Shown here piece by piece: positions 1 through 6,976 of a DNA stretch of 48,128 nucleotides (within the stretch, counting starts at the first letter, position 1; each line of letters begins with the position of its first letter). The notes below the pieces were generated by a model. It was not told the DNA's origin. It saw nothing but the letters and a program-made list of their open reading frames with translations, and ran no database searches. Made by a program: the position numbers and the translations under genes. Source of the DNA: an uncultured Verrucomicrobiales bacterium (lineage in GTDB: Bacteria > Verrucomicrobiota > Verrucomicrobiia > Verrucomicrobiales > Akkermansiaceae); the NCBI GenBank assembly GCA_905478925.1, contig CAJQKQ010000034.1, positions 1-48,128 on the forward strand. The letters are read 5' to 3'.

Positions 1-158
1 ACTCCGTGCCCGGACTTCCGTAGCTTCCCGAGAGTGTGTCGATCATAATAGGTGAGATGTTTGTATCTGGTGGTCATTGTGTTTGATTGTCTTCGGTGCG
101 GTGTTGCACTTCGATTTTCAAATCACAACTACGGGGATTGGATGGGTAGGGTGGTTCC

Positions 159-1250
159 ATGAAAGGGAAGAAGCGCTGGATTTCGCCGTGGGCGGACTCG
201 GAGGAGAAGCCGTCGATTTACCACTGTGTGTCGCGGGTGGTGGACAGGCGGTTCGTGTTCGGAGACGAGGAGAGGGGAAAATTCCGGATGTTCATGCGGA
301 TGATGGAGAATTTCAGCGGCTGCCGGGTGCTTTCCTACTGTGTGATGTCGAACCACTTCCACATCCTGCTTGAGGTGCCGCCGATGCCGCAGGGCGGCCT
401 GGGCGATGCGGAACTGCTCAATCGGCTGGGTGTTTTTTACGGGGAGAATTTCGTGAAATCCGTTGCCGACGAGCTGCTTGCGGCGCGGACGGAGGGCGGT
501 GTGGCGGGAGGGAACCCGGAGCGGGTCGCCGAGATCCACGGTCGTTTCACCAGGCGGATGCACGATCTGAGCGATTTCATGAAGACCCTGTTGCAGCGTT
601 TCACCCGCTGGTTCAACCGCACGCACAACCGGACGGGAACGCTCTGGGAGGAGCGTTTCAAGAGCGTGATCGTGGAGGGCGGGACGGCGGCGCGGACGAT
701 GGCGGCTTACATCGACCTCAATCCGGTGCGAGCCGGGATGGTGGAGGATCCGGCGGATTACCGCTGGAGCAGCTATGGCGAGGCGGTTGGCGGCGGACCG
801 AGGGGAAATGGGAAGAAGGCGCGGGAAGGGCTGGTGCGGGCGATCACATCGGATACCGATACGGGTTTTGATGCGGGGGAGTGGAAGGTGGCATCGAAGA
901 GATACCGGAGGTTGCTGGGGCTGGCCTTGGAGCGGAAAACGCTCAATGCGAAGGTTGCGGTTTCCGGTAAAATGAGGATTTCAAAGAACGATGCGGAAGC
1001 GATGGAATCAGGCGACAACCAGACGGTCTTGCCCGACCTGGATATGGCGAAGATGCTGCGCTGCCGGGTGAGGTATTTCACGGACGGTGCGGTAATAGGC
1101 AGCAAGGGATTCGTGAACGATGCTTTCGCAGCGGCGCGTGACCGGTTCACGGAGAAGAGAAAGGATGGTGCGCGGCGGATGCGGGGGAGCGGGAAGGCGG
1201 CGGCGGGGGTGCTTTGGAGTGTGAGGGATTTGAGAATCGGCGTGACATAG
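159..1250 (+). CDS. REP-associated tyrosine transposase (RAYT, Y1_Tnp / IS200-like)
   Basis: A 363-residue protein with the single-strand DNA transposase fold of the Y1/HUH class. The HUH motif is visible as H66-F67-H68 inside SNHFHILLEV. A following AYIDLNPVRAGMV segment is typical of REP-associated transposases and lies where the catalytic tyrosine is expected. The N-terminus (IYHCVSRVVDRRFVF) matches the family start, so the ATG at 159 is likely right. About 150 C-terminal residues lie beyond the core, as is common in verrucomicrobial members. RAYTs act as single-copy housekeepers of REP hairpins rather than as ordinary insertion sequences. A REP-like hairpin lies directly 3' of the gene (1264-1357). 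It appears intact; other RAYT pieces nearby are broken. Confidence 0.88.
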   Translation: MKGKKRWISPWADSEEKPSIYHCVSRVVDRRFVFGDEERGKFRMFMRMMENFSGCRVLSYCVMSNHFHILLEVPPMPQGGLGDAELLNRLGVFYGENFVKSVADELLAARTEGGVAGGNPERVAEIHGRFTRRMHDLSDFMKTLLQRFTRWFNRTHNRTGTLWEERFKSVIVEGGTAARTMAAYIDLNPVRAGMVEDPADYRWSSYGEAVGGGPRGNGKKAREGLVRAITSDTDTGFDAGEWKVASKRYRRLLGLALERKTLNAKVAVSGKMRISKNDAEAMESGDNQTVLPDLDMAKMLRCRVRYFTDGAVIGSKGFVNDAFAAARDRFTEKRKDGARRMRGSGKAAAGVLWSVRDLRIGVT

Positions 1251-1263
1251 CATCAAACGAGTC

Positions 1264-1357
1264 CACTATCGCATAGTGACAGCCCCGTTGTGGAGCTTCC
1301 GCTCCAAAGCTTATATCTACGGGGAATTGCTTGGAGGGTGAGGGGGGATTTTGGGAG
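1264..1357. repeat. REP-like hairpin element, copy 1
   Basis: Immediately downstream of the RAYT gene. Three nested stems are readable: CACTAT-CGC-ATAGTG (1264-1278); CCCCGT (1283-1288) pairing with ACGGGG (1319-1324); and inside it GGAGC-TTCC-GCTCC (1292-1305). A diverged copy with the same order of blocks lies at 3873-3958. Position beside a RAYT gene and hairpin content suggest it is the RAYT substrate; this is inferred. Confidence 0.65.
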
Positions 1358-1395
1358 AGTTTTCCGTGCTCCATCATATGTTCCCAGAGAAATAA

Positions 1396-1470
1396 TATGG
1401 CACTTACTCGGTCTCCACCATCAACGCCGACGGCCTCACCGACTCCGTCAAACAATACTCCGACGGCTTA
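1396..1470 (+). pseudogene. Rhs core fragment (5' piece of the broken rhs gene)
   Basis: The frame starting at 1396 reads YGTYSVSTINADGL followed by TDSVKQYSDGL, the wording of an Rhs/YD-repeat core. It is preceded by an in-frame stop and cut at 1471, where GGGGTCAG-type insert sequence begins. The same gene resumes at about 1843. Only this short piece of the upstream core survives. Confidence 0.6.
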
Positions 1471-1477
1471 AATGGGG

Positions 1478-1812
1478 TCAGTTGCATTTTAACATTTTTT
1501 CGATTTGCCCCAGTCTCTCCATCTTGTCTTTGTCCTTTTTGAAATCAGCGACCAAACGGCTCACACTTGCGGTATGCCCCATCGCGAGACGCTCCGAAAG
1601 CCAACTGTTTCCTACCGCCGTTCTTTGACGAAGTAGGACGGCAACCAGGACTTTCCGCCAATCACCCTTCCGAAGAACTGCCAACGAATCCGTATCGCTT
1701 GGAAGCTCCAGAATCTCCAATGCCTTCTTCGCGATATATTCTCCCTCGGCCTCATTGTGGGATCGCACAGCTCCATCCGGCCCGGCGGCCTTCCCGCTGC
1801 CGTCATTCCTGA
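1478..1812 (-). pseudogene. RAYT-type transposase C-terminal remnant inserted in rhs
   Basis: The minus-strand frame ends in a domain with the pattern KGDWRK - LLRQRTAVGNSWLSERLAMG - VSRLVADFKKDKDK. This is the C-terminal helix-turn-helix-like tail seen in many planctomycete/verrucomicrobial REP-associated transposases. No HUH domain is present, so only the 3' end remains. The fragment sits between the two Rhs pieces (1396-1470 and 1843 onward), and a GGGGTCAG motif marks the edge at 1474. The open frame continues to 1915, but that part is the antisense of rhs. It is a decayed insertion, not a functional gene. Confidence 0.6.
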
Positions 1813-1842
1813 TGTCGTAAGTTCCCAGGAAAATAGAACAGG

Positions 1843-2955
1843 AACCCCATCGCAGAATACGCTGGCACCACTCTTGAAAAGAGCTACCTTTGGGGAATGG
1901 ATTTATCGGGTTCAATGCAAGGAGCAGGCGGCGTAGGCGGTCTCCTCCTGGTCACTGATCACTCGGCACTAGCAAACTTCTTCCCCACCTACGACGGGAA
2001 CGGAAACGTCAGTGAATACCTCGACTCCACCGGAACGGTTCAAGCCCACTACGAATACGATCCCTTCGGTAGGACAACCGTCGCCACCGGAACGAAAGCC
2101 CAGGATTTCTCCCACCGTTTCAGCACCAAGCCGCTAGATGCGGAAACCGGCCTCTACTACTACGGCTACAGGTATTACGACCCCGTGACAGGCCGCTGGC
2201 CATCCAGAGATCCGATCGGGGAACGCGGCGGGATCAACCTGTATGGGTTTGTGGGGAATGATCCGATCCGGAATTTTGATTTGCTTGGAAACGAGTCAGC
2301 TTCTGGGGGGGTAGTGGCAGGGCCGTGCTGTTGTAAAATTGATGGGAAACTCACGAAAGATAAGCCGTCAGCTGAAAAAGTGAAGAGTTGCATAACAGCT
2401 AAAGCAGTTGTTTATAAAAGATATAACTATTTCACACTTAGGAAGTCGTATGAGATTCTTGACTATTCCACAAGGCATGGAAATATTACTGATATGATGT
2501 GGTCCGTACTTCCGGATCTCCGTGCTGCAGGATATTCATCCCTAAATTTCCAAGAGATTACTGATGGTAAAATGCCGACAGACGCAGGTATTTCTGTGTA
2601 TATGGAATATGGCTGGAAAACCGATGGGGACTGCCCGTGTGTGCAGAAATTAGCGGAATGTAAAAGTACCTCAATCCAAGCAGAACATAGATACACGCTT
2701 ACTGATGGCAGTAAAGTTCACGGGACGCCAATTCTTAATGCCTCGCCGGCTGTTGTCAGCTTTTTCATATTAACTCGAGCTCATGGAGCAAGAGCAGTGG
2801 CTTCGGATGCTTTTGCCGTCCTTCCTTTTTCGGATATTCAGATCAATGCCAGAGGAGGAGCGGGGGCTTTTGACTATAAAGTTATATACGATGATAGTAA
2901 TATTCTTTCCGGGAGATACACCTTTAATGAGGGATCGAACATTCCCAAAAAATAG
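1843..2955 (+). pseudogene. Rhs protein C-terminal piece: end of core plus cysteine-rich tip (candidate toxin)
   Basis: From 1843 the frame reads NPIAEYAGTTLEKS, YLWGMDLSGSMQGAGGVGG, then YDGNGNVSEYLD, YEYDPFGR and the terminal core signature ETGLYYYGYRYYDP - GRWPSRDPIGERGG - NLYGFVGNDP. The core boundary is at about 2290. The remaining ~220 residues are the variable tip, starting with a GPCCC cluster and containing a CPC pair plus further cysteines. The tip is AT-rich compared with the core, as expected for exchangeable Rhs toxin tips. I do not recognise its fold. The first ATG in this frame is 1897, so what is left could at most make a tip with a small core remnant and no secretion portion. 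Because the long N-terminal shell is gone, I call it a pseudogene; it may instead be a silent tip cassette. Confidence 0.75.
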
Positions 2956-2962
2956 CATCTCT

Positions 2963-3304
2963 ATGGCATTCTATAAATATTTTTGGTTATCAATTTCCAC
3001 TCTATTATTTACATTCGTATTTTCGTGCCATTCGGTCGAAGAGAAGAAACATAAAGAACTAGTTGTGGTGATGAAGGGTGATGTTGACGGAAGAAAGCTT
3101 TCATCATCTTTAAGGGCACGTGATGCTATGCAGTCTAAAAATAAAAATGGTCTTTCTGGGTCGATAATAACAACTAAGAATAACATGGAAATTATTATTG
3201 TTCTTGATGGAGGTCAGGATGAGGATGAAGTAATGAAAAGCGCCATTGATTTGATAAAATTATACAAGCTTGAGAAAAAGATTATAGAGATTTCCATAAG
3301 ATAA
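2963..3304 (+). CDS. Small lipoprotein, candidate Rhs immunity protein
   Basis: Starts 8 nt after the Rhs stop. The 113-residue product opens with a hydrophobic leader ending in a lipobox-like FVFSC, so it is probably a lipoprotein. The mature part is charged, with a predicted alternating strand/helix pattern (LVVVMKGDVDGRKL; MEIIIVLDGG; a C-terminal lysine-rich helix). Size, AT-rich composition and position straight after an Rhs tip are typical of a cognate immunity gene. No family is recognised. The immunity role is inferred from context only; an orphan lipoprotein is the alternative. Confidence 0.55.
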   Translation: MAFYKYFWLSISTLLFTFVFSCHSVEEKKHKELVVVMKGDVDGRKLSSSLRARDAMQSKNKNGLSGSIITTKNNMEIIIVLDGGQDEDEVMKSAIDLIKLYKLEKKIIEISIR

Positions 3305-3345
3305 GTGTTAAATCCCAAATTATCATCGTACGGGATTACCAAATT

Positions 3346-3667
3346 ATTTCGGGTCAGGTATTTCGGGTCAGGTGCTTCATTGTAACATTTCCGGATTGTT
3401 GGTGGTTGGTTTTTCGTTCGAGTGATCGGTACACACCTCCCCTTCAAGCGACCTTCCCTGCGGGAAGGAACCGGGGATGGGCGTCAGCTCGGATTCCAGG
3501 TGAATCACCTCATTCCTACCGCTCCGCGACCCACGCTGTTGCGCACTTATTTGACAGCGTACTCCGTCATAAAAGGGGTCAGGTTCCGCATTGTGAATTT
3601 CTTTCGATGCGCGTCGGGGTCAGATGCGAATGGCATGGAAAGCGTCATTATTTCTGAATGGGGTCAG
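3346..3667 (+). repeat. Cluster of GGGTCAG / GGGGTCAG motifs (transposase-end debris)
   Basis: A 14-bp unit ATTTCGGGTCAGGT is repeated twice in tandem at 3346-3373. GGGGTCAG recurs at 3575, 3616 and 3660; a variant GTGTCAGG lies at 3991, and another GGGGTCAG at 1474 at the edge of the Rhs insertion. Several are followed by a CATT-N-AACATT-like stretch. Such motifs commonly border IS200/RAYT-like elements. Apart from the IS4-like remnant below, no gene is recognisable between 3305 and 4440. Confidence 0.5.
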
Positions 3668-3710
3668 GAGCGAATGGCACGAGGTTAAGCACTTTTTCGA
3701 TAGTAGCGTA

Positions 3711-3860
3711 GCGGTGGAACACCTCTTCATATTCATGCCGTGGGGCGTTGAGTAGCGGGTGGTTTTTCGGCCTTCGTTTCACTGCTCTTTGTTCGTTCCT
3801 GAATGGTCTGAGATTGATCAGTTTCGTTGCCGCTATTTCGAGCAGACGACCGATTTCGGT
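3711..3860 (-). pseudogene. IS4-type transposase C-terminal remnant
   Basis: The minus-strand frame reads EIAATKLINLRPFRNEQ, RAVKRRPKNHPLLNAPRHEY. The block R-AVKRRPK-x-LL-x-PRH is the usual C-terminal end of IS4-family DDE transposases. No catalytic domain is present. The open frame continues at both ends into unrelated repeat sequence, so only about 50 codons are real remnant. Confidence 0.55.
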
Positions 3861-3872
3861 TCTTCGTTTAAT

Positions 3873-3958
3873 CGCATAGGGACAGTCCCGCTGTAGGGCT
3901 TGCGCTGCAAACCTCATACCTACGAGGAATGGCGTTGAGATCGAGGGGGGATTTCGGG
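3873..3958. repeat. REP-like hairpin element, copy 2
   Basis: A diverged copy of the element at 1264-1357, collinear from GCATAG-GACAG through to the G-run followed by ATTTCGGG. This copy carries GTAG before the inner hairpin and CTAC after it. It fuses directly to the IS4-like remnant. Roughly three quarters of positions agree by eye. Confidence 0.55.
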
Positions 3959-4053
3959 GCGAATGCGGGGGTTCTCTTGTGGTGCCATTTGTGTCAGGTG
4001 TCTCATTTGAACATTTTCCTAGCCACCGGCATCTGGGACGTTCTTGCCCTGAG

Positions 4054-4123
4054 ATGCCGAGAACGTTGAGACACCTGTATCCGGGAGGCGTTTATCACGT
4101 GATGGCGAGAGGGGATGGTGGCT
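4054..4123 (+). pseudogene. RAYT transposase 5' remnant
   Basis: The ATG at 4054 opens a frame MPRTLRHLYPGGVYHVMARG, the canonical N-terminus of REP-associated transposases. It then runs into an unrelated dispersed repeat at 4124 and stops. Just upstream is the motif GTGTCAGGTG (3991) and an 11-bp inverted repeat (CAGGTGTCTCA 3995-4005 / TGAGACACCTG 4067-4077) spanning the start codon. About 23 codons survive. Confidence 0.65.
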
Positions 4124-4180
4124 TTCACTCCCTCCTTGCGCCTTGCTCTTGGGGAGAAATCGTCTTCGCTCATCCACCAT
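4124..4180 (+). repeat. Dispersed repeat, copy 1 (second copy at 30623-30678)
   Basis: About 55 bp beginning TTCACTCCCTCCTTGCGCCT recur nearly unchanged at 30623-30678. In both places it is joined to a TGGCGA-(n)-GGGG segment. It truncates the RAYT remnant here. Confidence 0.7.
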
Positions 4181-4204
4181 CTTTCATCTGACAGACCACT
4201 AGGA

Positions 4205-4420
4205 CACAACCCCAACGGGGTTGTGGAATTTTTTGGTGCGGTTGTCCCGGGGTAGGTTTCACTGCGTTACGCCACTTGTCCTCCCGTAGCCTTCTTGACC
4301 GCCATAGCTTCAGCGAAGGAGGTGGCGAAGGAGGAACCCCGGGCTGAAATCTGTATCCCCTTTGGGGATGTAGACGACACCGCCGCCGCCCGCATAAAAC
4401 TCCAAAGCCTCTATCCTTCA
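4205..4420. repeat. Composite REP-like repeat region between the RAYT debris and batE
   Basis: Contains the hairpins CACAACCCC-AAC-GGGGTTGTG (4205-4225) and ATCCCCTTTGGGGAT (4355-4369). Between them lies a ~45-bp block (4285-4330) that recurs inverted at 25787-25834. No coding frame is credible here. Confidence 0.55.
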
Positions 4421-4439
4421 ATCGAAGTGTGACGCAGCA

Positions 4440-5177
4440 CTAGGATTCAGGACTGACTTGAGCTACCTCATCCTTGAATACCCAGCCTTCCTGCGAGCCA
4501 TCTTTGGAGGTGATCCAGAAATAGCCATTGGTCTCTTTTCCGAGGCTGACTTCTCTACCTTCGGCAATCGAGCCCCGGTCGTCGGCTTTTTCGAAAGGGG
4601 AAATTCTCACCGTCGCAGTTTTCGCGACAATGATACCACGGTCTTGTTTCGTTGAGCCGGCAACCATGCCTGCGATCGCGAGTCCCAGAACCACCAGATC
4701 AGCCGCCGCAAAAATTGCGATCCAAAGCCGGGCTTTGCCGAAGAACCAGGCAAGTGCCGACAGCGGCAAAAGAATCGCGGCGGCGAGCGCTGCCATCGAC
4801 CACCACCTTGCCGAATTTCTTTCAAGAAGCGTTCGCCAGAAAGAGCCTTCATTCAGCGGATAGACAGCTGCTTGATCCTGCGCCAGTTTCAGGTTCGCCA
4901 AGAGATCTGGATCCCGTGGTTTGAGTGTGAGCGCCCGCTCGAATGCCAGAATCGCCCGCCCGTTTTCAGCCATCTGAAAATACGAGCTGCCGAGGTTTCT
5001 CAGTACGGAGACCCGCGGCCCATCTGTCTTGAGTATTTCCTGGTAAGATTTCGCTGCCTCCGGGAAACGACCACCTTCGTAGTCCGAATTCGCATTCTTG
5101 AAAACCTCCTCCGTGTTTCCGTATACGAACCCGCCCATCAGTAAGAAGCCCAATACCATTCGCTTGATCATTCTCAT
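4440..5177 (-). CDS. batE: BatE-like TPR / SH3 membrane protein
   Basis: Last gene of the Bat operon. The start is set at 5177 by an ideal AAGGAGG upstream; the ATG overlaps the batD stop as ATGA. The 245-residue product has a signal or anchor segment (MVLGFLLMGGFVYG). Then come TPR repeats (FKNANSDYEGGRFPEAAKSY; SSYFQMAENGRAILAFERAL), two adjacent transmembrane segments (~residues 125-185), and a C-terminal bacterial SH3-like domain (TVRISPFEKADDR - GYFWITSKDGSQEGWV). This TPR-TM-SH3 order is that of BatE proteins in Bacteroidetes, spirochetes and PVC bacteria. It probably acts in the inner membrane with the VWA proteins upstream. The biochemical role is unknown. Confidence 0.85.
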   Translation of the reverse strand: MRMIKRMVLGFLLMGGFVYGNTEEVFKNANSDYEGGRFPEAAKSYQEILKTDGPRVSVLRNLGSSYFQMAENGRAILAFERALTLKPRDPDLLANLKLAQDQAAVYPLNEGSFWRTLLERNSARWWSMAALAAAILLPLSALAWFFGKARLWIAIFAAADLVVLGLAIAGMVAGSTKQDRGIIVAKTATVRISPFEKADDRGSIAEGREVSLGKETNGYFWITSKDGSQEGWVFKDEVAQVSPES

Positions 5178-6976
5178 GCTGCCTCCTTGCTGCTCTTCGT
5201 TTCGAGGCGTGCGAGACTCGCTTCGAGCTTCGTTTTCCATGCATTCAAATCCTCGTTCGCAGGCGCTTTCCCAGAATACTCCAGTTGATCGGTCTTCGCG
5301 AGTATTCCGGCAATCGTATCGTCTTCCAGGTCGAGATCCGCGAGCGTGACCGCCTCTGGTTTCATCCTCTCCCGCTGAGCGATACCGATTCGGATCGCAT
5401 TCCTGGCATTCAGGAAAAACGCAGCAGTATCTCCCCGCGCCACGGCCTCATCAGTCGCATCCAGCGCCTCTCGAACGGCAAGCCGAGTCGCTTTCCGGGC
5501 TTCCTTCACGGGATCCGCCCCACGGCCATTCCACCAACCCACGCCGACGATCGCCAGGCTCAGCAATCCGCAACCTGCGACCACGGGAGCGAACCATCCG
5601 GCAGCCGAAAGCGGTCGGTAAGGGGTCACCGCGCCTAAGCTTGTTGCGATCGGTGCGAGTTGCGGCACAGCGAGTTGCGGGGGTTCAGGTTGCTTCGCCT
5701 CCGCAAGCTCGGTGGGCTTTACTACATCCCCGGTGATTACCACTTTTTGGGAGGATGATTTCAGCTCGCGGTATTCGCCTTTCTCGGGATCAAAATAGCT
5801 GAACGCAAGCTCGACTTCCTTTTCCCCCGGAACCAGCGGAACGGCATTGAAGCGAAAGGTCTTCGCTCCACTGAACGAGGCCACATCGTTTGGCTCGAAA
5901 TCCTCAGATCCCTTGTAGGTCTTCCAGTCCTCTTTGGGAGAGGGCAGCGGTGCGGCCAGTAGGGAGAAATTCCCCGCGCCTGCCACCAGCGCTTGGATCT
6001 GGCAAGGCTCGCCCGTTTTTAGAGAGTCTGGGATGCTCACGGACTGGAACTCGAACTCGCCGATCGCTCCGCTGAAATCCGCCGGGCGTCCCTCCTTCGG
6101 TAGCTCCCTCACCTCGAGTTGCGGTGGTTCGTCCGTGATCAGTTCCACATCCTTCTGTATCATCGGCGCAAAGAAACTATTCAGCAGGGAGCCGCCAAAA
6201 AACGGATCGTCAAAACCAGATGGTCGCTGTCTTCTCGCTGAATTGTCCCGCACCGCCACGGTGCCGGTGAGCTTGAAACTCGCCGGATACTCGCCAGCCT
6301 TCGTAGCAGAAAGCCCGCCGAACCAGGTGACAACCAGAAACCGTTTGCCATCGATCCGCTCGGTGGTCTGACTCGGTTTCTCACTGAGGTTGTGGAGCGT
6401 GAAAGCGGAGCCTTCGGGGCGTGGCATACTGCTCAGGGAAACCTGCGCCTCCGCCGGAAAATAGGCCTGTATCCTCACCGGTGCGATTTCGCCCGGATAA
6501 ACGTGCTTTCTATCCTTCGACACCATCTGGAAGCGGAGGTGGCCGTATTTTCCGGGAATCTCAGTTTCCTCTTCCTCGTCTATCCCCGCCGGTGTTGCGT
6601 TCGGCGACGCTGCGACTTTCAAACTCAGCGGCTGGGTTGTGTATTCCTTGCCCCGAACCAGCACGGTGATGGCTGGAATTTCATAATCACCGGCCTTGTT
6701 CGAGCCCACTACGAATGAATAGGTGATCGAGCGGGTCAATTTTCCATTGTTCATCTGGATCTGCTGGGAGGTGCCTCGTGGTTGCAGAATCAAATCTTTT
6801 ACTTCGGGAATGCTCGGCTGCCTGTCCGGCGGCGAGTCGGCTTGCACCGTCACGTTGAGCATGACGCCTTGTTCTGCGGGCACCGTGTTGCCGGAAATCC
6901 GAGCCGTCACCTCGACGGCATGAAGTGTGGCGAAGAGAAGAATCCAGAGGATGGGAATCGCTTTGTTCATGGTCAT
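5174..6976 (-). CDS. batD: BatD, 'oxygen tolerance' membrane protein
   Basis: About 600 residues. The start is taken as the ATG at 6976 (TAATG overlap with the batB stop, AAGGA upstream); an in-frame TTG at 6982 is possible. A signal peptide is followed by BatD beta-sandwich repeats (VTARISGNTVPAEQGVMLNV; SITYSFVVGSNKAGDYEIPA) ending near residue 430. After a Pro-rich stretch comes one transmembrane helix (~455-475) and a cytosolic helical tail (AREALDATDEAVARGDTAAF). This is the family arrangement: large periplasmic part, single TM, cytosolic end. The Bat name comes from Bacteroides aerotolerance; here the role is inferred from family and operon. It overlaps batE by 4 nt. Confidence 0.88.
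   Translation of the reverse strand: MTMNKAIPILWILLFATLHAVEVTARISGNTVPAEQGVMLNVTVQADSPPDRQPSIPEVKDLILQPRGTSQQIQMNNGKLTRSITYSFVVGSNKAGDYEIPAITVLVRGKEYTTQPLSLKVAASPNATPAGIDEEEETEIPGKYGHLRFQMVSKDRKHVYPGEIAPVRIQAYFPAEAQVSLSSMPRPEGSAFTLHNLSEKPSQTTERIDGKRFLVVTWFGGLSATKAGEYPASFKLTGTVAVRDNSARRQRPSGFDDPFFGGSLLNSFFAPMIQKDVELITDEPPQLEVRELPKEGRPADFSGAIGEFEFQSVSIPDSLKTGEPCQIQALVAGAGNFSLLAAPLPSPKEDWKTYKGSEDFEPNDVASFSGAKTFRFNAVPLVPGEKEVELAFSYFDPEKGEYRELKSSSQKVVITGDVVKPTELAEAKQPEPPQLAVPQLAPIATSLGAVTPYRPLSAAGWFAPVVAGCGLLSLAIVGVGWWNGRGADPVKEARKATRLAVREALDATDEAVARGDTAAFFLNARNAIRIGIAQRERMKPEAVTLADLDLEDDTIAGILAKTDQLEYSGKAPANEDLNAWKTKLEASLARLETKSSKEAA

Noticed and set aside
4170..4421. Open frame across the REP-like region before batE
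   Set aside because: Made of hairpin and dispersed repeat sequence; the low-complexity product (SPPPSLKLWRSR) arises again from the inverted copy at 25787.
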